Shown in pieces: positions 11,382 through 27,100 of a DNA stretch of 58,351 bases. The DNA is taken from positions 1 to 58,351 of the forward strand of contig JAUCBJ010004434.1 of assembly GCA_032718475.1 (NCBI GenBank). The letters run 5' to 3'. Below the pieces are notes generated by a model. The model did no database searches. It was given only the letters and a program-made list of their open reading frames with translations, and was not told where the DNA came from. The position numbers and the translations under genes were made by a program. The DNA comes from Nemertoderma westbladi (lineage: Eukaryota; Xenacoelomorpha; Nemertodermatida; Nemertodermatidae). Within the stretch, counting starts at the first letter, position 1. Each line of letters starts with the position of its first letter.

Positions 11382-12105
11382 CTAAGGGGGATAACAAATA
11401 TATATATGTATATATATCTTTGTATATAGTATAACAATAACACGCTTTGAGTCCAAGTCGCTATCATTCAGTACTCAGATGTATTTTAACTGCCGTGTAT
11501 CTTCCTTCACCTGAACTGATTATAGGGGGGGGGGGGGGGGGGGGGGGGGGGCATCTCTATCAGACAAATCGCTTTGCAACATGGAATGACATAATTCTTT
11601 ACATCCTGTGTAAAGTGAAGACTTCCAAAAGTTGCTGAACTGTTTTATGTCTCTGAGTCAATGCAGACCGTAATTATTTATACGATCTTATTGTATAACT
11701 ACTGTAACTAAGTACGGATTATTTATTTCAATAGACCGCGCGCGCCACATCCATTAACTGTACTGCTAGCAATACAATAGACAAGATTGTTCCCTTTATT
11801 GTATTTCGTTTCTAAGAATATAGTGAAGTGGACAAGTGGTAGTGGTTAAATTAATTGATGTATAATATTATTATACAACCATTGAATTTGAATCACGGGA
11901 TGCGTCTAAATGCCAATGCAAATATGACCTTTTATTATTCTCACAATAGTTCCTTGTTAGTTATGTACTACTCACAATGACATTCAAAATGGTTGCCACT
12001 TTATTAATCATGGCTACACGGTTTCACCTATTGTTATAGTCACACAATCAACTCTTATTAATCCTAAACAACTTCAACCGCCACTGAACACGGCCAGGTA
12101 TGTTA
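11382..12105. other. 3' part of the last PIEZO intron, unique sequence
   Basis: This is about 720 bp between the last exon and the giant 24-bp array. It contains a TATATA-rich stretch next to the acceptor (11400-11430) and a 27-nt G run. I see no coding exon on either strand. Confidence 0.7.
11525..11551. repeat. G homopolymer, 27 nt
   Basis: This is an uninterrupted G run on the plus strand, hence a C run in the PIEZO transcript. It is the longest homopolymer of the window. Confidence 0.9.
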
Positions 12106-15100
12106 CTATACAATCAGCTACTCACCCCTTATAACAATCAGATACTTACCCCTTATAACAATCAGATACTCACCCCTTATAACAATCAGATACTCACCCC
12201 CTATAACAATCAGCTACTCACCCCTTATAACAATCAGCTACTCACCCCTTATAACAATCAGCTACTCACCCCTTATAACAATCAGATACTCACCCCTTAT
12301 AACAATCAGATACTCACCCCTTATAACAATCAGCTACTCACCCCTTATAACAATCAGATACTCACCCCCTATAACAATCAGCTACTCACCCCTTATAACA
12401 ATCAGCTACTCACCCCTTATAACAATCAGCTACTCACCCCTTATAACAATCAGATACTCACCCCTTATAACAATCAGATACTCACCCCTTATAACAATCA
12501 GATACTCACCCCTTATAACAATCAGATACTCACCCCTTATAACAATCAGATACTCACCCCCTATAACAATCAGCTACTCACCCCTTATAACAATCAGCTA
12601 CTCACCCCTTATAACAATCAGCTACTCACCCCTTATAACAATCAGATACTCACCCCTTATAACAATCAGATACTCACCCCTTATAACAATCAGCTACTCA
12701 CCCCCTATAACAATCAGCTACTCACCCCTTATAACAATCAGCTACTCACCCCTTATAACAATCAGCTACTAACCCCTTATAACAATCAGATACTCACCCC
12801 CTATAACAATCAGCTACTCACCCCTTATAACAATCAGCTACTCACCCCTTATAACAATCAGCTACTCACCCCTTATAACAATCAGATACTCACCCCTTAT
12901 AACAATCAGATACTCACCCCTTATAACAATCAGCTACTCACCCCCTATAACAATCAGCTACTCACCCCTTATAACAATCAGCTACTCACCCCTTATAACA
13001 ATCAGCTACTCACCCCTTATAACAATCAGATACTCACCCCTTATAACAATCAGATACTCACCCCTTATAACAATCAGATACTCACCCCTTATAACAATCA
13101 GATACTCACCCCTTATAACAATCAGCTACTCACCCCTTATAACAATCAGCTACTCACCCCTTATAACAATCAGCTACTCACCCCTTATAACAATCAGATA
13201 CTCACCCCTTATAACAATCAGATACTCACCCCTTATAACAATCAGATACTCACCCCTTATAACAATCAGATACTCACCCCCTATAACAATCAGCTACTCA
13301 CCCCTTATAACAATCAGATACTCACCCCTTATAACAATCAGATACTCACCCCTTATAACAATCAGCTACTCACCCCTTATAACAATCAGCTACTCACCCC
13401 TTATAACAATCAGCTACTCACCCCTTATAACAATCAGCTACTCACCCCTTATAACAATCAGCTACTCACCCCTTATAACAATCAGATACTCACCCCTTAT
13501 AACAATCAGCTACTCACCCCCTATAACAATCAGCTACTCACCCCTTATAACAATCAGCTACTCACCCCTTATAACAATCAGCTACTCACCCCTTATAACA
13601 ATCAGCTACTCACCCCTTATAACAATCAGCTACTCACCCCTTATAACAATCAGATACTCACCCCTTATAACAATCAGCTACTCACCCCTTATAACAATCA
13701 GATACTCACCCCTTATAACAATCAGCTACTCACCCCTTATAACAATCAGCTACTCACCCCTTATAACAATCAGCTACTCACCCCTTATAACAATCAGCTA
13801 CTCACCCCTTATAACAATCAGCTACTCACCCCTTATAACAATCAGCTACTCACCCCTTATAACAATCAGCTACTCACCCCTTATAACAATCAGCTACTCA
13901 CCCCTTATAACAATCAGATACTCACCCCTTATAACAATCAGCTACTCACCCCTTATAACAATCAGCTACTCACCCCTTATAACAATCAGCTACTCACCCC
14001 TTATAACAATCAGCTACTCACCCCTTATAACAATCAGATACTCACCCCTTATAACAATCAGCTACTCACCCCTTATAACAATCAGATATACTCACCCCTT
14101 ATAACAATCAGATACTCACCCCTTATAACAATCAGCTACTCACCCCTTATAACAATCAGCTACTCACCCCTTATAACAATCAGATACTCACCCCTTATAA
14201 CAATCAGATACTCACCCCTTATAACAATCAGCTACTCACCCCTTATAACAATCAGATACTCACCCCTTATAACAATCAGCTACTCACCCCTTATAACAAT
14301 CAGCTACTCACCCCTTATAACAATCAGCTACTCACCCCTTATAACAATCAGCTACTCACCCCTTATAACAATCAGATACTCACCCCTTATAACAATCAGC
14401 TACTCACCCCTTATAACAATCAGATACTCACCCCTTATAACAATCAGCTACTCACCCCCTATAACAATCAGCTACTCACCCCTTATAACAATCAGCTACT
14501 CACCCCTTATAACAATCAGCTACTCACCCCTTATAACAATCAGCTACTCACCCCTTATAACAATCAGCTACTCACCCCTTATAACAATCAGCTACTCACC
14601 CCTTATAACAATCAGCTACTCACCCCTTATAACAATCAGCTACTCACCCCTTATAACAATCAGCTACTCACCCCTTATAACAATCAGATACTCACCCCTT
14701 ATAACAATCAGCTACTCACCCCTTATAACAATCAGCTACTCACCCCTTATAACAATCAGCTACTCACCCCTTATAACAATCAGATACTCACCCCTTATAA
14801 CAATCAGCTACTCACCCCTTATAACAATCAGCTACTCACCCCTTATAACAATCAGCTACTCACCCCTTATAACAATCAGATACTCACCCCTTATAACAAT
14901 CAGATACTAACCCCTTATAACAATCAGATATACTAACCCCTTATAACAATCAGATACTCACCCCTTATAACAATCAGCTACTCACCCCTTATAACAATCA
15001 GCTACTCACCCCTTATAACAATCAGATACTCACCCCTTATAACAATCAGATACTCACCCCTTATAACAATCAGCTACTCACCCCTTATAACAATCAGGTA

Positions 15101-18100
15101 CTCACCCCTTATAACAATCAGATACTAACCCCTTATAACAATCAGATATACTCACCCCTTATAACAATCAGCTACTCACCCCTTATAACAATCAGATACT
15201 CACCCCTTATAACAATCAGCTACTCACCCCTTATAACAATCAGCTACTCACCCCTTATAACAATCAGATACTCACCCCTTATAACAATCAGATACTCACC
15301 CCTTATAACAATCAGCTACTCACCCCTTATAACAATCAGATACTAACCCCTTATAACAATCAGATACTCACCCCTTATAACAATCAGCTACTCACCCCTT
15401 ATAACAATCAGCTACTCACCCCTTATAACAATCAGATACTCACCCCTTATAACAATCAGCTACTCACCCCTTATAACAATCAGCTACTCACCCCTTATAA
15501 CAATCAGCTACTCACCCCTTATAACAATCAGATACTCACCCCTTATAACAATCAGCTACTCACCCCTTATAACAATCAGCTACTCACCCCTTATAACAAT
15601 CAGCTACTCACCCCTTATAACAATCAGATACTCACCCCTTATAACAATCAGCTACTCACCCCTTATAACAATCAGCTACTCACCCCTTATAACAATCAGC
15701 TACTCACCCCTTATAACAATCAGATACTCACCCCTTATAACAATCAGATACTCACCCCTTATAACAATCAGCTACTCACCCCTTATAACAATCAGCTACT
15801 CACCCCTTATAACAATCAGCTACTCACCCCTTATAACAATCAGCTACTCACCCCTTATAACAATCAGATACTCACCCCTTATAACAATCAGATACTCACC
15901 CCTTATAACAATCAGATACTCACCCCTTATAACAATCAGATACTCACCCCTTATAACAATCAGCTACTCACCCCTTATAACAATCAGCTACTCACCCCTT
16001 ATAACAATCAGCTACTCACCCCTTATAACAATCAGCTACTCACCCCTTATAACAATCAGATACTCACCCCTTATAACAATCAGATACTCACCCCTTATAA
16101 CAATCAGATACTCACCCCTTATAACAATCAGCTACTCACCCCTTATAACAATCAGATACTCACCCCTTATAACAATCAGATACTCACCCCTTATAACAAT
16201 CAGCTACTCACCCCTTATAACAATCAGCTACTCACCCCTTATAACAATCAGCTACTCACCCCTTATAACAATCAGCTACTCACCCCTTATAACAATCAGC
16301 TACTCACCCCTTATAACAATCAGATACTCACCCCTTATAACAATCAGCTACTCACCCCTTATAACAATCAGCTACTCACCCCTTATAACAATCAGCTACT
16401 CACCCCTTATAACAATCAGCTACTCACCCCTTATAACAATCAGCTACTCACCCCTTATAACAATCAGCTACTCACCCCTTATAACAATCAGATACTCACC
16501 CCTTATAACAATCAGCTACTCACCCCTTATAACAATCAGCTACTCACCCCTTATAACAATCAGCTACTCACCCCTTATAACAATCAGCTACTCACCCCTT
16601 ATAACAATCAGCTACTCACCCCTTATAACAATCAGCTACTCACCCCTTATAACAATCAGATACTCACCCCTTATAACAATCAGCTACTCACCCCTTATAA
16701 CAATCAGCTACTCACCCCTTATAACAATCAGCTACTCACCCCTTATAACAATCAGCTACTCACCCCTTATAACAATCAGCTACTCACCCCTTATAACAAT
16801 CAGCTACTCACCCCTTATAACAATCAGCTACTCACCCCTTATAACAATCAGCTACTCACCCCTTATAACAATCAGCTACTCACCCCTTATAACAATCAGC
16901 TACTCACCCCTTATAACAATCAGCTACTCACCCCTTATAACAATCAGCTACTCACCCCTTATAACAATCAGCTACTCACCCCTTATAACAATCAGCTACT
17001 CACCCCTTATAACAATCAGCTACTCACCCCTTATAACAATCAGCTACTCACCCCTTATAACAATCAGATACTCACCCCTTATAACAATCAGCTACTCACC
17101 CCTTATAACAATCAGCTACTCACCCCTTATAACAATCAGCTACTCACCCCTTATAACAATCAGCTACTCACCCCTTATAACAATCAGCTACTCACCCCTT
17201 ATAACAATCAGCTACTCACCCCTTATAACAATCAGCTACTCACCCCTTATAACAATCAGCTACTCACCCCTTATAACAATCAGCTACTCACCCCTTATAA
17301 CAATCAGCTACTCACCCCTTATAACAATCAGCTACTCACCCCTTATAACAATCAGATACTCACCCCTTATAACAATCAGCTACTCACCCCTTATAACAAT
17401 CAGCTACTCACCCCTTATAACAATCAGCTACTCACCCCTTATAACAATCAGCTACTCACCCCTTATAACAATCAGCTACTCACCCCTTATAACAATCAGA
17501 TACTCACCCCTTATAACAATCAGCTACTCACCCCTTATAACAATCAGCTACTCACCCCTTATAACAATCAGCTACTCACCCCTTATAACAATCAGCTACT
17601 CACCCCTTATAACAATCAGCTACTCACCCCTTATAACAATCAGCTACTCACCCCTTATAACAATCAGCTACTCACCCCTTATAACAATCAGCTACTCACC
17701 CCTTATAACAATCAGCTACTCACCCCTTATAACAATCAGCTACTCACCCCTTATAACAATCAGCTACTCACCCCTTATAACAATCAGCTACTCACCCCTT
17801 ATAACAATCAGCTACTCACCCCTTATAACAATCAGCTACTCACCCCTTATAACAATCAGATACTCACCCCTTATAACAATCAGCTACTCACCCCTTATAA
17901 CAATCAGCTACTCACCCCTTATAACAATCAGCTACTCACCCCTTATAACAATCAGATACTCACCCCTTATAACAATCAGCTACTCACCCCTTATAACAAT
18001 CAGATACTCACCCCTTATAACAATCAGCTACTCACCCCTTATAACAATCAGCTACTCACCCCTTATAACAATCAGCTACTCACCCCTTATAACAATCAGA

Positions 18101-21100
18101 TACTCACCCCTTATAACAATCAGATACTCACCCCTTATAACAATCAGCTACTCACCCCTTATAACAATCAGCTACTCACCCCTTATAACAATCAGCTACT
18201 CACCCCTTATAACAATCAGCTACTCACCCCTTATAACAATCAGCTACTCACCCCTTATAACAATCAGCTACTCACCCCTTATAACAATCAGCTACTCACC
18301 CCTTATAACAATCAGCTACTCACCCCTTATAACAATCAGCTACTCACCCCTTATAACAATCAGCTACTCACCCCTTATAACAATCAGCTACTCACCCCTT
18401 ATAACAATCAGCTACTCACCCCTTATAACAATCAGCTACTCACCCCTTATAACAATCAGCTACTCACCCCTTATAACAATCAGCTACTCACCCCTTATAA
18501 CAATCAGCTACTCACCCCTTATAACAATCAGATACTCACCCCTTATAACAATCAGATACTCACCCCTTATAACAATCAGATACTCACCCCTTATAACAAT
18601 CAGCTACTCACCCCTTATAACAATCAGCTACTCACCCCTTATAACAATCAGCTACTCACCCCTTATAACAATCAGATACTCACCCCTTATAACAATCAGA
18701 TACTCACCCCTTATAACAATCAGATACTCACCCCTTATAACAATCAGCTACTCACCCCTTATAACAATCAGCTACTCACCCCTTATAACAATCAGCTACT
18801 CACCCCTTATAACAATCAGATACTCACCCCTTATAACAATCAGCTACTCACCCCTTATAACAATCAGCTACTCACCCCTTATAACAATCAGCTACTCACC
18901 CCTTATAACAATCAGCTACTCACCCCTTATAACAATCAGATACTCACCCCTTATAACAATCAGCTACTCACCCCTTATAACAATCAGCTACTCACCCCTT
19001 ATAACAATCAGCTACTCACCCCTTATAACAATCAGCTACTCACCCCTTATAACAATCAGCTACTCACCCCTTATAACAATCAGATACTCACCCCTTATAA
19101 CAATCAGATACTCACCCCTTATAACAATCAGCTACTCACCCCTTATAACAATCAGCTACTCACCCCTTATAACAATCAGCTACTCACCCCTTATAACAAT
19201 CAGATACTCACCCCTTATAACAATCAGATACTCACCCCTTATAACAATCAGATACTCACCCCTTATAACAATCAGCTACTCACCCCTTATAACAATCAGC
19301 TACTCACCCCTTATAACAATCAGCTACTCACCCCTTATAACAATCAGCTACTCACCCCTTATAACAATCAGCTACTCACCCCTTATAACAATCAGCTACT
19401 CACCCCTTATAACAATCAGCTACTCACCCCTTATAACAATCAGATACTCACCCCTTATAACAATCAGCTACTCACCCCTTATAACAATCAGCTACTCACC
19501 CCTTATAACAATCAGCTACTCACCCCTTATAACAATCAGATACTCACCCCTTATAACAATCAGATACTCACCCCTTATAACAATCAGATACTCACCCCTT
19601 ATAACAATCAGATACTCACCCCTTATAACAATCAGATACTCACCCCTTATAACAATCAGCTACTCACCCCTTATAACAATCAGCTACTCACCCCTTATAA
19701 CAATCAGCTACTCACCCCTTATAACAATCAGATACTCACCCCTTATAACAATCAGATACTCACCCCTTATAACAATCAGATACTCACCCCTTATAACAAT
19801 CAGATACTCACCCCTTATAACAATCAGATACTCACCCCTTATAACAATCAGCTACTCACCCCTTATAACAATCAGCTACTCACCCCTTATAACAATCAGA
19901 TACTCACCCCTTATAACAATCAGATACTCACCCCTTATAACAATCAGCTACTCACCCCTTATAACAATCAGCTACTCACCCCTTATAACAATCAGCTACT
20001 CACCCCTTATAACAATCAGATACTCACCCCTTATAACAATCAGCTACTCACCCCTTATAACAATCAGATACTCACCCCTTATAACAATCAGCTACTCACC
20101 CCTTATAACAATCAGCTACTCACCCCTTATAACAATCAGCTACTCACCCCTTATAACAATCAGCTACTCACCCCTTATAACAATCAGCTACTCACCCCTT
20201 ATAACAATCAGCTACTCACCCCTTATAACAATCAGCTACTCACCCCTTATAACAATCAGATACTCACCCCTTATAACAATCAGCTACTCACCCCTTATAA
20301 CAATCAGCTACTCACCCCTTATAACAATCAGCTACTCACCCCTTATAACAATCAGATACTCACCCCTTATAACAATCAGCTACTCACCCCTTATAACAAT
20401 CAGCTACTCACCCCTTATAACAATCAGCTACTCACCCCTTATAACAATCAGATACTCACCCCTTATAACAATCAGATACTAACCCCTTATAACAATCAGA
20501 TATACTCACCCCTTATAACAATCAGATACTCACCCCTTATAACAATCAGCTACTCACCCCTTATAACAATCAGCTACTCACCCCTTATAACAATCAGATA
20601 CTCACCCCTTATAACAATCAGATACTCACCCCTTATAACAATCAGCTACTCACCCCTTATAACAATCAGCTACTCACCCCTTATAACAATCAGATACTCA
20701 CCCCTTATAACAATCAGATACTCACCCCTTATAACAATCAGCTACTCACCCCTTATAACAATCAGATACTCACCCCTTATAACAATCAGCTACTCACCCC
20801 TTATAACAATCAGCTACTCACCCCTTATAACAATCAGATACTCACCCCTTATAACAATCAGATACTCACCCCTTATAACAATCAGCTACTCACCCCTTAT
20901 AACAATCAGATACTCACCCCTTATAACAATCAGATACTCACCCCTTATAACAATCAGCTACTCACCCCTTATAACAATCAGCTACTCACCCCTTATAACA
21001 ATCAGATACTCACCCCTTATAACAATCAGCTACTCACCCCTTATAACAATCAGCTACTCACCCCTTATAACAATCAGCTACTCACCCCTTATAACAATCA

Positions 21101-24100
21101 GATACTCACCCCTTATAACAATCAGCTACTCACCCCTTATAACAATCAGCTACTCACCCCTTATAACAATCAGATACTCACCCCTTATAACAATCAGATA
21201 CTCACCCCTTATAACAATCAGCTACTCACCCCTTATAACAATCAGATACTCACCCCTTATAACAATCAGCTACTCACCCCTTATAACAATCAGCTACTCA
21301 CCCCTTATAACAATCAGATACTCACCCCTTATAACAATCAGATACTCACCCCTTATAACAATCAGCTACTCACCCCTTATAACAATCAGCTACTCACCCC
21401 TTATAACAATCAGCTACTCACCCCTTATAACAATCAGCTACTCACCCCTTATAACAATCAGCTACTCACCCCTTATAACAATCAGCTACTCACCCCTTAT
21501 AACAATCAGCTACTCACCCCTTATAACAATCAGCTACTCACCCCTTATAACAATCAGCTACTCACCCCTTATAACAATCAGCTACTCACCCCTTATAACA
21601 ATCAGCTACTCACCCCTTATAACAATCAGCTACTCACCCCTTATAACAATCAGCTACTCACCCCTTATAACAATCAGCTACTCACCCCTTATAACAATCA
21701 GCTACTCACCCCTTATAACAATCAGCTACTCACCCCTTATAACAATCAGCTACTCACCCCTTATAACAATCAGCTACTCACCCCTTATAACAATCAGCTA
21801 CTCACCCCTTATAACAATCAGCTACTCACCCCTTATAACAATCAGCTACTCACCCCTTATAACAATCAGCTACTCACCCCTTATAACAATCAGCTACTCA
21901 CCCCTTATAACAATCAGCTACTCACCCCTTATAACAATCAGCTACTCACCCCTTATAACAATCAGCTACTCACCCCTTATAACAATCAGCTACTCACCCC
22001 TTATAACAATCAGCTACTCACCCCTTATAACAATCAGCTACTCACCCCTTATAACAATCAGCTACTCACCCCTTATAACAATCAGATACTCACCCCTTAT
22101 AACAATCAGATACTCACCCCTTATAACAATCAGCTACTCACCCCTTATAACAATCAGCTACTCACCCCTTATAACAATCAGCTACTCACCCCTTATAACA
22201 ATCAGATACTCACCCCTTATAACAATCAGATACTCACCCCTTATAACAATCAGATACTCACCCCTTATAACAATCAGCTACTCACCCCTTATAACAATCA
22301 GCTACTCACCCCTTATAACAATCAGCTACTCACCCCTTATAACAATCAGATACTCACCCCTTATAACAATCAGATACTCACCCCTTATAACAATCAGCTA
22401 CTCACCCCTTATAACAATCAGCTACTCACCCCTTATAACAATCAGCTACTCACCCCTTATAACAATCAGCTACTCACCCCTTATAACAATCAGCTACTCA
22501 CCCCTTATAACAATCAGATACTCACCCCTTATAACAATCAGATACTCACCCCTTATAACAATCAGCTACTCACCCCTTATAACAATCAGCTACTCACCCC
22601 TTATAACAATCAGCTACTCACCCCTTATAACAATCAGCTACTCACCCCTTATAACAATCAGCTACTCACCCCTTATAACAATCAGCTACTCACCCCTTAT
22701 AACAATCAGCTACTCACCCCTTATAACAATCAGCTACTCACCCCTTATAACAATCAGCTACTCACCCCTTATAACAATCAGCTACTCACCCCTTATAACA
22801 ATCAGCTACTCACCCCTTATAACAATCAGCTACTCACCCCTTATAACAATCAGCTACTCACCCCTTATAACAATCAGCTACTCACCCCTTATAACAATCA
22901 GCTACTCACCCCTTATAACAATCAGCTACTCACCCCTTATAACAATCAGATACTCACCCCTTATAACAATCAGATACTCACCCCTTATAACAATCAGATA
23001 CTCACCCCTTATAACAATCAGCTACTCACCCCTTATAACAATCAGCTACTCACCCCTTATAACAATCAGCTACTCACCCCTTATAACAATCAGATACTCA
23101 CCCCTTATAACAATCAGATACTCACCCCTTATAACAATCAGATACTCACCCCTTATAACAATCAGCTACTCACCCCTTATAACAATCAGCTACTCACCCC
23201 TTATAACAATCAGCTACTCACCCCTTATAACAATCAGATACTCACCCCTTATAACAATCAGCTACTCACCCCTTATAACAATCAGCTACTCACCCCTTAT
23301 AACAATCAGCTACTCACCCCTTATAACAATCAGCTACTCACCCCTTATAACAATCAGATACTCACCCCTTATAACAATCAGCTACTCACCCCTTATAACA
23401 ATCAGCTACTCACCCCTTATAACAATCAGCTACTCACCCCTTATAACAATCAGCTACTCACCCCTTATAACAATCAGCTACTCACCCCTTATAACAATCA
23501 GATACTCACCCCTTATAACAATCAGATACTCACCCCTTATAACAATCAGCTACTCACCCCTTATAACAATCAGCTACTCACCCCTTATAACAATCAGCTA
23601 CTCACCCCTTATAACAATCAGATACTCACCCCTTATAACAATCAGATACTCACCCCTTATAACAATCAGATACTCACCCCTTATAACAATCAGCTACTCA
23701 CCCCTTATAACAATCAGCTACTCACCCCTTATAACAATCAGCTACTCACCCCTTATAACAATCAGCTACTCACCCCTTATAACAATCAGCTACTCACCCC
23801 TTATAACAATCAGCTACTCACCCCTTATAACAATCAGCTACTCACCCCTTATAACAATCAGATACTCACCCCTTATAACAATCAGATACTCACCCCTTAT
23901 AACAATCAGCTACTCACCCCTTATAACAATCAGCTACTCACCCCTTATAACAATCAGATACTCACCCCTTATAACAATCAGATACTCACCCCTTATAACA
24001 ATCAGATACTCACCCCTTATAACAATCAGATACTCACCCCTTATAACAATCAGATACTCACCCCTTATAACAATCAGCTACTCACCCCTTATAACAATCA

Positions 24101-27100
24101 GCTACTCACCCCTTATAACAATCAGATACTCACCCCTTATAACAATCAGATACTCACCCCTTATAACAATCAGATACTCACCCCTTATAACAATCAGATA
24201 CTCACCCCTTATAACAATCAGATACTCACCCCTTATAACAATCAGATACTCACCCCTTATAACAATCAGCTACTCACCCCTTATAACAATCAGCTACTCA
24301 CCCCTTATAACAATCAGATACTCACCCCTTATAACAATCAGATACTCACCCCTTATAACAATCAGCTACTCACCCCTTATAACAATCAGCTACTCACCCC
24401 TTATAACAATCAGCTACTCACCCCTTATAACAATCAGATACTCACCCCTTATAACAATCAGCTACTCACCCCTTATAACAATCAGATACTCACCCCTTAT
24501 AACAATCAGCTACTCACCCCTTATAACAATCAGCTACTCACCCCTTATAACAATCAGCTACTCACCCCTTATAACAATCAGCTACTCACCCCTTATAACA
24601 ATCAGCTACTCACCCCTTATAACAATCAGCTACTCACCCCTTATAACAATCAGCTACTCACCCCTTATAACAATCAGATACTCACCCCTTATAACAATCA
24701 GCTACTCACCCCTTATAACAATCAGCTACTCACCCCTTATAACAATCAGCTACTCACCCCTTATAACAATCAGATACTCACCCCTTATAACAATCAGCTA
24801 CTCACCCCTTATAACAATCAGCTACTCACCCCTTATAACAATCAGCTACTCACCCCTTATAACAATCAGATACTCACCCCTTATAACAATCAGATACTAA
24901 CCCCTTATAACAATCAGATATACTAACCCCTTATAACAATCAGATACTCACCCCTTATAACAATCAGCTACTCACCCCTTATAACAATCAGCTACTAACC
25001 CCTTATAACAATCAGATACTCACCCCTTATAACAATCAGATACTCACCCCTTATAACAATCAGCTACTCACCCCTTATAACAATCAGGTACTCACCCCTT
25101 ATAACAATCAGATACTAACCCCTTATAACAATCAGATATACTCACCCCTTATAACAATCAGCTACTCACCCCTTATAACAATCAGATACTCACCCCTTAT
25201 AACAATCAGCTACTCACCCCTTATAACAATCAGCTACTCACCCCTTATAACAATCAGATACTCACCCCTTATAACAATCAGATACTCACCCCTTATAACA
25301 ATCAGCTACTCACCCCTTATAACAATCAGATACTAACCCCTTATAACAATCAGATACTCACCCCTTATAACAATCAGCTACTCACCCCTTATAACAATCA
25401 GCTACTCACCCCTTATAACAATCAGATACTCACCCCTTATAACAATCAGCTACTCACCCCTTATAACAATCAGCTACTCACCCCTTATAACAATCAGCTA
25501 CTCACCCCTTATAACAATCAGATACTCACCCCTTATAACAATCAGCTACTCACCCCTTATAACAATCAGGTACTCACCCCTTATAACAATCAGGTACTCA
25601 CCCCTTATAACAATCAGCTACTCACCCCTTATAACAATCAGATACTCACCCCTTATAACAATCAGATACTCACCCCTTATAACAATCAGCTACTCACCCC
25701 TTATAACAATCAGATACTAACCCCTTATAACAATCAGATACTCACCCCTTATAACAATCAGCTACTCACCCCTTATAACAATCAGCTACTCACCCCTTAT
25801 AACAATCAGATACTCACCCCTTATAACAATCAGCTACTCACCCCTTATAACAATCAGCTACTCACCCCTTATAACAATCAGCTACTCACCCCTTATAACA
25901 ATCAGATACTCACCCCTTATAACAATCAGCTACTCACCCCTTATAACAATCAGGTACTCACCCCTTATAACAATCAGCTACTCACCCCTTATAACAATCA
26001 GATACTCACCCCTTATAACAATCAGATATACTCACCCCTTATAACAATCAGCTACTCACCCCTTATAACAATCAGATTACTCACCCCTTATAACAATCAG
26101 ATACTCACCCCTTATAACAATCAGCTACTCACCCCTTATAACAATCAGATACTAACCCCTTATAACAATCAGATACTCACCCCTTATAACAATCAGCTAC
26201 TCAACCCCTAATAACAATCAGCTACTCACCCCTAATAACAATCAGCTACTCACCCCTTATAACAATCAGCTACTCACCCCCTATAACAATCAGCCACTCA
26301 CCCCTTATAACAATCAGCTACTCACCCCTTATAACAATCAGCAACTCACCCCTTATAACAATCAGCTACTCACCCCCTATAACAATCAGCTACTCACCCC
26401 TTATAACAATCAGCTACTCACCCCTTATAACAATCAGATACTCACCCCTTATAACAATCAGCTACTCACCCCTTATAACAATCAGATACTCACCCCTTAT
26501 AACAATCAGCTACTCACCCCTTATAACAATCAGCTACTCACCCCTTATAACAATCAGCTACTCACCCCTTATAACAATCAGCCACTCACCCCTTATAACA
26601 ATCAGCTACTCACCCCTTATAACAATCAGCTACTCACCCCTTATAACAATCAGCTACTCACCCCTTATAACAATCAGCTACTCACCCCTTATAACAATCA
26701 GCCACTCACCCCTTATAACAATCAGCTACTCACCCCCTATAACAATCAGCTACTCACCCCTTATAACAATCAGCTACTCACCCCTTATAACAATCAGCTA
26801 CTCACCCCTTATAACAATCAGCTACTCACCCCTTATAACAATCAGCCACTCACCCCTTATAACAATCAGATACTCACCCCTTATAACAATCAGCTACTCA
26901 CCCCTTATAACAATCAGCTACTCACCCCTTATAACAATCAGCTACTCACCCCTTATAACAATCAGCTACTCACCCCTTATAACAATCAGATACTCACCCC
27001 TTATAACAATCAGATACTCACACCCTATAACAATCAGCTACTCACCCCTTATAACAATCAGCTACTCACCCCTTATAACAATCAGCTACTCACCCCTTAT

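Noticed and set aside
12100-14910. 936-codon plus-strand ORF of LLTPYNNQ repeats
   Set aside because: It follows from a 24-bp unit divisible by three without a stop in that frame. The 2-bp insertions shift it, there is no non-repeat coding sequence on either side, and the array is PIEZO intron on the other strand.
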